A stretch of DNA of 5,194 nt, taken from assembly GCA_937880545.1 (NCBI GenBank), contig CALFKA010000221.1, forward strand, positions 1-5,194, in the 5' to 3' direction. The DNA is from an uncultured Clostridia bacterium. Its GTDB lineage: Bacteria > Bacillota > Clostridia > Peptostreptococcales > Acidaminobacteraceae. The position numbers and the translations under genes are program-made. This document shows positions 1 to 5,118 of this stretch, piece after piece (the first letter of the stretch is position 1; every line of letters starts with the position of its first letter). The notes below the pieces were generated by a model that was given only the letters and a program-made list of their open reading frames with translations, was not told the origin of the DNA and made no database searches.

Positions 1-430
1 CATGCTCGACCAGCTCCGCCATATGATTCTTCCTATTACCGTTATGACGGTTACCTCACTGGCCGGCATCACCCGCTATGTGCGCGCCGCCATGATGGAA
101 GCGCTGAGTATGGACTACATCAAGACCGCTCGTGCAAAAGGTCTGAAGGAGAAAAGTGTTATTTTCTCACACGCATGGAGAAATGCCTTGCTTCCTATCA
201 TCACTTTAATCATCGGATGGGTTATGAGTATCTTCTCAGGCAGTTTTATCATTGAATCCATGTTCAATCTTAACGGTATGGGCAAACTCTATATCTCATC
301 ACTTTATGCGCAGGATTATAATGTTGTCATGGCTATTCAGCTCTTTTATGTTGTCATCGCCCTTGTCGGAAACCTACTGATCGACTTAAGCTACGGCGTC
401 GTTGATCCCCGCATTCGTATCAACGAATAG
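1..430 (+). CDS. oppB: Oligopeptide ABC transporter permease OppB, C-terminal part (5' end outside window)
   Basis: This is an inner-membrane permease subunit of a peptide importer; it pairs with OppC to form the translocation path. Only the last 142 residues or so of a protein usually a little over 300 long are present. The ATG at base 2 is an internal codon, since the window opens inside the gene. The EAA loop that contacts the ATPases lies at residues 33-58 of the visible part (EALSMDYIKTARAKGL, then HAWRNALLP). Hydrophobic helices follow at about 62-85 and 107-130. The C-terminus reads GVVDPRIRINE, matching the VDPRIR ending typical of OppB/DppB. The stop TAG (428-430) runs directly into the ribosome binding site of the next gene. 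The family and B-type assignment is secure. Oligopeptide versus dipeptide (or nickel) specificity cannot be settled without the binding protein. Confidence 0.95.
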   Translation, partial: MLDQLRHMILPITVMTVTSLAGITRYVRAAMMEALSMDYIKTARAKGLKEKSVIFSHAWRNALLPIITLIIGWVMSIFSGSFIIESMFNLNGMGKLYISSLYAQDYNVVMAIQLFYVVIALVGNLLIDLSYGVVDPRIRINE

Positions 431-434
431 GAGG
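429..434 (+). promoter_or_regulatory. Ribosome binding site that fixes the oppC start
   Basis: AGGAGG sits 6 nt before the GTG at 441 and overlaps the oppB stop codon. It favours GTG 441 over the upstream in-frame ATG at 402, which lies inside oppB and has no comparable site before it. Confidence 0.85.
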
Positions 435-440
435 CGGCAA

Positions 441-2261
441 GTGTCTGTGGAAAATAACGAACACTCAAAAACACCACCTGCTGCGAAGAGAGGTTTTCTA
501 CGAAGGCTTTTTGGCAACCGCAATGAACTCGATATCTACACAGAGGAGCAGATCCAAAGCCCGTGGAGAACGGTTATGCGCACATTTGCAAGCAATAAAG
601 TCTCCATGGCTGCGCTCATCGTGTTTACCCTTATTGTCGTGACTTTGGTTGTCGGACCCATACTTCTGCCGGTCGATCTGTCATATGCAGAACCTACCCA
701 AGTGAACCTAGGTATCTCCCGCAACTTGATGGCTGTACCGGATGAGCTGATGCTCGCTCCTTACAAAATGGAAAATGGCCGCTCCTTTGGCGTTGGGATC
801 AATAACGCCGGCAAGATCTTCATCTGGGGCGACACCCGCATCACCAACCGCATCAATATCAGAAATGTTCCAGACGATCTTCCCCCACTACGGGATATTT
901 CGGTCGGCGACGACCATGTCTTGGGACTGACACAGGAGGGGAAACTTGTCGCCTGGGGCAATGACCGTCAGAGACAGACGAAAATCCCTTGGGAGCTCGA
1001 GGATCTTAAAATCGTGCAGATCGATGCGAACTATCAGTCATCCGCCGTGCTGGATCAAGATGGAAATACCCATCTCTTTGGCAATGTCAAAAACCTCGAC
1101 TATCTTGAAAACCACGAGTATCAGGGACAAATCAAAAAGATCGCCTTGGCAGCTGATGTCATGGTCGGCCTTACCCACGAAGGAAAGATCGTCTATCTCG
1201 GCAGGCGGAATAATTCCTACTCCCGTGTACCGGAAGGCACCTTTACCGATATCACCGCTGCAGCAAAGGCATTTGCCGCCGTTCGCGATGACGGTGAAAT
1301 CATCGTTTGGGGCAACCTCTCTTACCGTGGTGAAGGCAAAGTTCCAGAGCACGACTCCCCCGCGGTAAAAGTAGAAGGCGGAAGATATCACTTTACGGCA
1401 CTTCTGGAAGACGGAAGTGTGCTTGCTTGGGGTGAAAACACCTATAAACAGGGAGAAGTTCCTGCCAAGATCGAAGGTGCGAAGATCACCTATCTCAGTT
1501 CGAGTTATTATCAGAACTATGCGATCAGCGACACAGGTCAATTGTATAGCTGGGGCCTCAAAGGCTATCTGCTCGGTTCAGACGACCTCGGAAGAGACAT
1601 CTTTATCCGCCTTCTAAACGGCGGAAGAATGACGATCACCATCGGCGCCTTTGCCGTCTTGATTGCCACCGTCATCGGCATTATCATTGGTGGAGTCTCC
1701 GGGTACTTTGGAGGCACGATCGATCTTGTGCTCCAGCGCTTTAGCGAAGTGATCGCAGCGCTCCCGTTCCTGCCGTTTGCGATGATTCTGAACGCCCTGA
1801 TCGGTAACGCTATGACCCCGACCCAGCGAGTCTACCTGATGATGGTCATTCTGGGTCTGCTCTCCTGGCCGGAACTGCAACGACTCGTCCGTGCACAGGT
1901 ATTGAGCGTAAGAGAACAGGAGTTCATCGTCGCAGCCAAGGCGATGGGCATCAAAGAACTCGCCATTGTATTCAGACACATTATTCCTAACGTCATCTCC
2001 GTCATTATCGTCTCGACGACCCTGAACTTTGCTGCCAGCATGCTGACCGAATCCTCCCTTTCCTTCCTTGGGTTTGGCGTTCAACCTCCCATTCCGACTT
2101 GGGGGAATATGCTCTTCGGAGCCAACAACAGTGTCGTCATCCAGACTTTCTGGTGGAGATGGGTTTACGCCTCCATCGCACTGAGCATCACTGTCATCAG
2201 CGTCAACCTCATCGGAGACGGTCTGCGTGATGCGATCGATCCAAAGAGTCAGGAAAGGTAG
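441..2261 (+). CDS. oppC: OppC-type permease with an inserted seven-repeat RCC1 beta-propeller
   Basis: This is the second membrane permease of the peptide importer. Numbered from GTG 441 it has 606 residues, about twice the usual ~300. Residues 1-54 are a charged cytoplasmic tail and 55-77 are TM1. Residues ~95-372 hold seven RCC1-like repeats whose closing WG (FG or LG in two blades) falls at 130, 173, 214, 254, 291, 331 and 372. Canonical OppC sequence then resumes with GSDDLGRD at 379-386, TM2 at ~397-421, further helices at ~429-455 and ~465-480, the EAA loop at ~484-517 (EFIVAAKAMGIKELAIVFRHIIPN), helices at ~516-543 and ~574-595, and a GDGLRDAIDP ending. The first loop of OppC-family permeases is extracytoplasmic, so the propeller should face outside, near the docking site of the binding lipoprotein. 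The frame is open throughout and base composition in the insert looks like the rest. The role of the propeller is unknown: binding-protein docking, wall contact or gating are guesses. Confidence 0.95.
   Translation: MSVENNEHSKTPPAAKRGFLRRLFGNRNELDIYTEEQIQSPWRTVMRTFASNKVSMAALIVFTLIVVTLVVGPILLPVDLSYAEPTQVNLGISRNLMAVPDELMLAPYKMENGRSFGVGINNAGKIFIWGDTRITNRINIRNVPDDLPPLRDISVGDDHVLGLTQEGKLVAWGNDRQRQTKIPWELEDLKIVQIDANYQSSAVLDQDGNTHLFGNVKNLDYLENHEYQGQIKKIALAADVMVGLTHEGKIVYLGRRNNSYSRVPEGTFTDITAAAKAFAAVRDDGEIIVWGNLSYRGEGKVPEHDSPAVKVEGGRYHFTALLEDGSVLAWGENTYKQGEVPAKIEGAKITYLSSSYYQNYAISDTGQLYSWGLKGYLLGSDDLGRDIFIRLLNGGRMTITIGAFAVLIATVIGIIIGGVSGYFGGTIDLVLQRFSEVIAALPFLPFAMILNALIGNAMTPTQRVYLMMVILGLLSWPELQRLVRAQVLSVREQEFIVAAKAMGIKELAIVFRHIIPNVISVIIVSTTLNFAASMLTESSLSFLGFGVQPPIPTWGNMLFGANNSVVIQTFWWRWVYASIALSITVISVNLIGDGLRDAIDPKSQER
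723..1556 (+). other. RCC1-repeat (beta-propeller) domain region within oppC
   Basis: Seven repeats of about 40 residues share the pattern hydrophobic-x-hydrophobic-x-x-x-G-x-hydrophobic-x-x-WG. Examples are VLGLTQEGKLVAWG, FAAVRDDGEIIVWG and FTALLEDGSVLAWG. Several are followed by a turn ending in a Val/Ile-Pro pair (WGENTYKQGEVP). Spacing between successive WG-type positions is 43, 41, 40, 37, 40 and 41 residues. Seven repeats is the blade number of a closed RCC1-type propeller. Blade 3 ends LFG and blade 4 YLG instead of WG. The repeats are shorter than the roughly 50-60 residues of eukaryotic RCC1 but similar to compact bacterial versions. Confidence 0.9.
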
Positions 2262-2265
2262 GAGG
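2260..2265 (+). promoter_or_regulatory. Ribosome binding site of oppD overlapping the oppC stop
   Basis: AGGAGG begins within the oppC TAG stop (2259-2261) and lies 4 nt before ATG 2270. The same TAGGAGG stop-plus-site arrangement occurs at the oppB-oppC junction, which suggests translational coupling. Confidence 0.85.
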
Positions 2266-2269
2266 AATC

Positions 2270-3262
2270 ATGGCATTATTAGAGCTTAAGAACCTCCATA
2301 CGTATTTCAGTACGAAGAGGGGGACCGTAAAAGCCGTCAACAATGTCTCCTATAAAGTAGAAGCAGGGAAGACACTGGGCATCGTCGGAGAATCAGGAAG
2401 CGGCAAGACAGTCTCTGTCATGAGTATCCTGCAGCTCCTCGACGGAAATGGTTGGATCGACTCCGGAGAGATCTGGTTCGATGGAGAAGAAGTCAGCAAG
2501 TTCAGTAAAAAAGAGATTCAGAAGATTCGCGGAAATGACATCTCTGTTATTTTCCAGGAGCCGATGACGAGTCTCAACCCCGTTTTCACAGTGGAGCGCC
2601 AGGTTGGCGAGCCCTTCATCATCCACCAGCACCTCAGCAAAGCCGAAGCCGCAAAAAAGGTAGTAGAGATGCTGGCATTGGTAAAAATCCCCAATCCCGA
2701 AGCCGTCGCCAAACAGTATCCTCATCAACTCTCGGGCGGCATGCGTCAGCGTGTCATGATCGCCATGGCTCTGGCGTGTGAGCCGAAGCTTCTCATCGCC
2801 GACGAGCCGACCACAGCGCTTGACGTGACCATCCAGGCACAGATCCTCAAGCTCATGAACGACTTAAAGAGCAAGGTCAACGCCTCGATCCTCTTTGTCA
2901 CCCACGACTTGGGTGTCATCAATGAGATGGCCGATGACGTCGCTGTCATGTACAGTGGTCAGGTGGTGGAAGATGCGCCTGTTGAGATGATCTTCGGTGA
3001 TGTGAGTGAATTCTCCCATCCTTATACAGAAGGTCTTCTGGTTTCCATTCCCAGGCTCGACACCCCCACAGGGGTGCGTCTACAGGCGATTCCGGGTGCT
3101 GTACCGCATCCGCTGAACCTACCCAAGGGTTGTAAGTTTGCTCCCCGCTGTAAGTACGCAACGGACAAGTGCCGGGAAGAAGAACCGGAACTTACTGAAG
3201 TTGAGAAAAACCATACCATACGCTGTTTTTATCCGCGCAAGGGGGTGAGAAGTAATGGATGA
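2270..3262 (+). CDS. oppD: Oligopeptide ABC transporter ATP-binding protein OppD
   Basis: This is one of two cytoplasmic ATPases that drive peptide import by binding the EAA loops of the permeases. The protein has 330 residues, normal for OppD/DppD. Walker A is GESGSGKT at 40-47, the Q-loop glutamine is Q96 (FQEPMTSLNP), the ABC signature is LSGGM at 154-158, Walker B is LLIADEP at 174-180 with catalytic E179, the D-loop is ALD at 183-185 and the switch histidine is H212. The C-terminal oligopeptide-transporter extension contains C288, C294, C301 and C319. Related Opp/Dpp ATPases carry an iron-sulfur cluster on such a motif. It starts 8 nt after oppC and its last 8 bases overlap oppF. All catalytic residues are present. 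D rather than F is assigned from gene order and the shape of the extension. Confidence 0.96.
   Translation: MALLELKNLHTYFSTKRGTVKAVNNVSYKVEAGKTLGIVGESGSGKTVSVMSILQLLDGNGWIDSGEIWFDGEEVSKFSKKEIQKIRGNDISVIFQEPMTSLNPVFTVERQVGEPFIIHQHLSKAEAAKKVVEMLALVKIPNPEAVAKQYPHQLSGGMRQRVMIAMALACEPKLLIADEPTTALDVTIQAQILKLMNDLKSKVNASILFVTHDLGVINEMADDVAVMYSGQVVEDAPVEMIFGDVSEFSHPYTEGLLVSIPRLDTPTGVRLQAIPGAVPHPLNLPKGCKFAPRCKYATDKCREEEPELTEVEKNHTIRCFYPRKGVRSNG
3241..3248 (+). promoter_or_regulatory. Ribosome binding site of oppF inside the end of oppD
   Basis: GGGGGTGA differs from the ideal GGAGGTGA at one base and lies 6 nt before ATG 3255. Both the site and the start are within oppD, in line with coupled translation. 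Confidence 0.75.
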
Positions 3263-4286
3263 TAAGAAACTTCTCTTTCGCATCCGAAATCTGAAGAAAT
3301 ATTTTCCGCTGAAGAAGCGCAATCCCTTCCAGCGCGAGGTCTTTAATGTGCGCGCCAATGAGAACATCAATCTCGACATCTATGAAGGCGAGACGATCGG
3401 CATCGTAGGAGAGTCGGGCTGCGGAAAATCGACATTGGGACGCACCCTCCTGCAGCTGTACAAGCCCACAGAAGGGACCGTAGAGTATTTCGGAGATCCT
3501 TCTACCGGAGGCGAACCCATCCAACTTCAGACCTTGAGTGTCGATGAGATGAGAAAATACCGGCGCGATATGCAGCTGATCTTCCAGGACCCTTATTCGA
3601 GTCTGAATCCCCGCATGACTGTGGGGCAAATCATCACTGAGGGACTCAAAGCCCACAAAATGTTGGACACCGACCCCAAGAAGAATCAGGAGTATATCCT
3701 CTCTGTCATGGAGCAGTGTGGCCTGGCACCGTACTTTGTGCACAGGTATCCACACCAGTTCTCCGGCGGTCAGCGCCAGCGCATAGGCATCGCCAGAAGC
3801 GTCGCGCTCAACCCGAAGTTCATCGTCGCCGATGAACCGGTATCTGCCCTCGACGTGTCGATCCAGAGCCAGATTATTAACCTACTCCTCGATCTCAAAC
3901 GTGACCATGGGTTGACGTACATGTTCATCTCCCATGACCTCTCAGTCATCAAGTACATCTCAGACCGCGTGGGTGTCATGTATCTCGGAGTGATTGTGGA
4001 ACTGGCAAATACTGCCGATCTCTATGCTTCTCCGATCCATCCCTACACGGAGGCCCTGCTCTCAGCGATTCCGACGACCGATGTAGATCACAAGCGTGAA
4101 CTTCGCATACTGGAAGGAGATATTCCCTCGCCTATCAATCCTCCTCCCGGATGCAAATTCCACACGCGGTGCAAATACGCCACACAGATCTGCATGGAAG
4201 TTGAGCCGGAGTTTATCGAACACCGCCCCGGTCACTTCGCGGCCTGCCATCATCCGCTGAAAAAGCGCGAACATGCTCTTTTTTAA
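3255..4286 (+). CDS. oppF: Oligopeptide ABC transporter ATP-binding protein OppF
   Basis: This is the second cytoplasmic ATPase of the importer and is expected to form a heterodimer with OppD. It has 343 residues. Walker A is GESGCGKS at 52-59, the Q-loop is Q111 (FQDPYSSLNPR), the signature is FSGGQ at 169-173, Walker B is FIVADEP at 189-195 with E194, the D-loop is SALD at 197-200 and the switch histidine is H227. YSSLNPRMTVGQII and FSGGQRQRIGIARS are typical of OppF/DppF. The C-terminal extension has C300, C306, C313 and C331, with exactly the same spacing as in OppD, so a paired iron-sulfur site is likely. A short loop, roughly residues 80-95 (FGDPSTGGEPIQLQTL), lengthens the N-terminal subdomain. 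The stop overlaps the next gene by 14 bases. Confidence 0.96.
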   Translation: MDDKKLLFRIRNLKKYFPLKKRNPFQREVFNVRANENINLDIYEGETIGIVGESGCGKSTLGRTLLQLYKPTEGTVEYFGDPSTGGEPIQLQTLSVDEMRKYRRDMQLIFQDPYSSLNPRMTVGQIITEGLKAHKMLDTDPKKNQEYILSVMEQCGLAPYFVHRYPHQFSGGQRQRIGIARSVALNPKFIVADEPVSALDVSIQSQIINLLLDLKRDHGLTYMFISHDLSVIKYISDRVGVMYLGVIVELANTADLYASPIHPYTEALLSAIPTTDVDHKRELRILEGDIPSPINPPPGCKFHTRCKYATQICMEVEPEFIEHRPGHFAACHHPLKKREHALF

Positions 4287-4509
4287 GAAAAAAGTCGAGC
4301 GCTCTTTTCGAAGACGCAGAGATGAGGGAAAGAAAGAAGTCTCGCAACTCAGCCGCGAAGAATTCGAGGCCGAGGTCCAGGAATATAGAGAAAAAATCGA
4401 CCTTGAAGAAGGAGATATGCCGGCGCTCTTTATCGGCGCCCTGATCGCCTTCTGGCCTATTTTCGCTTTTTTCCTCGTGCTCATCGCCCTGATGCTGTAC
4501 TTCTGGTAA
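4273..4509 (+). CDS. Small single-pass membrane protein, unrecognised, last gene of the opp operon
   Basis: I do not recognise this 78-residue protein. Residues 1-22 are strongly basic (KKKVERSFRRRRDEGKK). Residues 25-48 are acidic and look helical (SREEFEAEVQEYREKIDLEEGD). Residues 50-77 form one hydrophobic helix rich in Phe, Leu, Ile and Ala, ending in LYFW at the very C-terminus. The likely layout is a cytoplasmic N-terminal half with a C-terminal membrane anchor. The start ATG lies 14 bases inside oppF with no clear ribosome binding site, so translation probably depends on ribosomes finishing oppF. No other ATG in frame gives more than a bare membrane segment. A strong terminator begins 11 bases after its stop, which supports its being a real co-transcribed gene. 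It could be an accessory or stabilising subunit of the transporter, but that rests on position only. Confidence 0.75.
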   Translation: MLFFKKKVERSFRRRRDEGKKEVSQLSREEFEAEVQEYREKIDLEEGDMPALFIGALIAFWPIFAFFLVLIALMLYFW

Positions 4510-4520
4510 ACAAAAAGCGC

Positions 4521-4561
4521 AAGCCCCTTTTATGTTATATCTATACATAGAAGGGGCTTTT
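4521..4561 (+). terminator. Intrinsic terminator of the opp operon
   Basis: AAGCCCCTT (4521-4529) pairs perfectly with AAGGGGCTT (4551-4559). The pairing extends inward to 4535/4545 with one G-U pair, giving about 15 bp around a 9-nt loop. The 3' arm ends in TTTT (4558-4561). It begins 11 nt after the stop of the small membrane-protein gene, where an operon end is expected. Confidence 0.9.
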
Positions 4562-4645
4562 GTGTGAGAACAAGGCGAATTGGTATCGCACACACAGATG
4601 TCTCAGAAAAGACATGAGATATCATGAAAAGTAGCCATTTAGGTA

Positions 4646-4674
4646 TTGAATCGAAAGATTATTTCCTATATGCT
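4646..4674 (+). promoter_or_regulatory. Possible weak promoter for a non-coding transcript
   Basis: TTGAAT (4646-4651) and TATGCT (4669-4674) are separated by 17 bases, and each matches the sigma-A consensus at four of six positions. A start about 7 nt downstream would fall on the GG at 4681-4682, just where the structured stretch begins. In AT-rich DNA such a match can arise by chance. Confidence 0.25.
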
Positions 4675-4734
4675 TACTATGGTGAGTGCTTCACACCTCA
4701 CCCTGAGATCGCAAATACCCCCTTGTTCGTATAT

Positions 4735-4796
4735 CTCCTTCTGTGTGAAGTATTCGGGAGTCCCATTGGATTCCCGAATACTTCGTCCTGGAGGAG
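4735..4796. repeat. Long imperfect inverted repeat (62-nt hairpin)
   Basis: Arms 4735-4763 and 4768-4796 pair at 27 of 29 positions, four of them G-U, around the tetraloop CATT. The core GAAGTATTCGGGA (4747-4759) and TCCCGAATACTTC (4772-4784) is 13 perfect base pairs. The two mismatches are 4742/4789 and 4744/4787. There is no T-run directly after it on either strand, so it does not look like an intrinsic terminator. The pairing is directly visible; its function is not. Confidence 0.85.
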
Positions 4797-4814
4797 TACT
4801 CTTTTGGGTATTAC
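4786..4814 (+). repeat. Degenerate direct repeat, copy 1
   Basis: This 29-nt stretch matches 4996-5024 at 22 of 29 positions, 210 bp apart and without gaps. The best-kept parts are AGTAC and TGGGTATT. It overlaps the 3' side of the long hairpin. Confidence 0.45.
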
Positions 4815-4931
4815 AATCGATGGGGCTAATGACTATCATTGGACGTGAACAGATCATGTATCTGGATCGGACCTTTCTTCTTTCTTTTTTTCTGTCTCAG
4901 GTGCAGAGCTTTTAAAGAACTGCATCTGAAC

Positions 4932-4968
4932 GAAAGATGAAGAGACGCATCAGCGTCTCTTTGTCTTT
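4932..4968 (+). terminator. Second terminator-like hairpin
   Basis: AAGAGACGC (4940-4948) pairs perfectly with GCGTCTCTT (4953-4961) around the loop ATCA. Pairing extends outward to 4933/4968 with two wobble pairs, and the 3' arm is T-rich (CTCTTTGTCTTT). The T-tract is broken by G and C, so it may be weaker than the operon terminator. It would end a transcript from the 4681-4900 region. Confidence 0.55.
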
Positions 4969-4995
4969 GAGGCAAAAGTCTTACTTTTCAACGCT

Positions 4996-5024
4996 TCCAG
5001 GAACAGTACCCCTCTGGGTATTCC
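4996..5024 (+). repeat. Degenerate direct repeat, copy 2, forming its own small hairpin
   Basis: Related to 4786-4814 at 22 of 29 positions. Here TACCC (5007-5011) and GGGTA (5016-5020) form a stem with loop CTCT, extended past a 3-nt bulge by GGAA (5000-5003) with TTCC (5021-5024). Confidence 0.45.
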
Positions 5025-5037
5025 AAAATTTCAAGCA

Positions 5038-5052
5038 ATTATCTATGATAAT
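5038..5052. promoter_or_regulatory. Perfect 6-3-6 palindrome, possible operator
   Basis: ATTATC-TAT-GATAAT is perfectly symmetrical and lies about 65 bp before the possible start codon at 5119. It could bind a dimeric repressor. It is not a standard Fur or PerR box, since those have a 7-1-7 arrangement. AT-rich palindromes of this size also occur by chance. Confidence 0.3.
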
Positions 5053-5118
5053 GTCAAAGCCTTAACATAGAAAAAGAAAACCATGTCTGTTACTATGATA
5101 TTAATAAAGGAGCAACCG

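Larger units (their letters stand above)
4681..4968 (+). ncRNA. Candidate structured non-coding RNA or leader, family unknown
   Basis: Between a possible promoter and a terminator-like hairpin lies a stretch with nested complementarity. ATCG 4708-4711 can pair with CGAT 4818-4821, AATACCC 4714-4720 with GGGTATT 4806-4812, and the long hairpin 4735-4796 sits inside both. An alternative start to the structure is GGTGAG 4681-4686 pairing with CTCACC 4697-4702. I looked for T-box, tmRNA and RNase P hallmarks and did not find them. A 6S-like rod is conceivable from the overall shape, but no family signature supports it. The ends are estimates. Confidence 0.3.
4562..5118. other. Intergenic stretch without a convincing gene
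   Basis: No reading frame here has both a plausible start with a ribosome binding site and recognisable protein character on either strand. The sequence is visibly more AT-rich than the operon. It contains several hairpins, one of them long, a terminator-like hairpin, a degenerate direct repeat and a short palindrome, each listed separately. A small hairpin of 9 pairs with one G-U lies at 4597-4623, and another of 6 pairs at 4681-4702. Confidence 0.7.

Noticed and set aside
402..440. ATG at 402 as the start of oppC
   Set aside because: It lies inside oppB, has no ribosome binding site, and adds a 13-residue extension translated from oppB sequence. GTG 441 has AGGAGG 6 nt upstream.
1038..1541. 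167-residue open frame on the minus strand within oppC
   Set aside because: It lies antisense to the RCC1 repeats, whose + strand frame has clear domain character. It shows no recognisable motif.
1614..2084. 156-residue minus-strand frame within the oppC permease half
   Set aside because: Highly charged shadow of a hydrophobic membrane-protein sequence, with no domain features.
3192..3755. 187-residue minus-strand frame across oppD/oppF
   Set aside because: Antisense to intact ATPase genes with all motifs; its length reflects codon bias in the real genes.
4062..4593. Minus-strand frames of 140 and 126 residues over the end of oppF, the small gene and the terminator
   Set aside because: They cross oppF, the small membrane gene or the strong terminator in antisense and have no ribosome binding site or recognisable domains.
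4747..4784. The long hairpin as an intrinsic terminator
   Set aside because: It is followed by GTCCTGGAGG on the + strand and by no T-tract on the minus strand.
4624..4915. Overlapping + strand frames of 74 and 89 codons and a 63-codon minus-strand frame
   Set aside because: No ribosome binding site at suitable spacing, no recognisable protein character, and they run through both arms of the long hairpin.
4681..4968. T-box riboswitch, tmRNA or RNase P RNA
   Set aside because: The hallmark sequences (T-box AGGGTGG-type motif, tmRNA ends, RNase P core) were not found.
5038..5052. Fur or PerR box
   Set aside because: The symmetry is 6-3-6 with the GATAAT half on the outside right, not the 7-1-7 TGATAAT-N-ATTATCA or TTATAAT-N-ATTATAA form.
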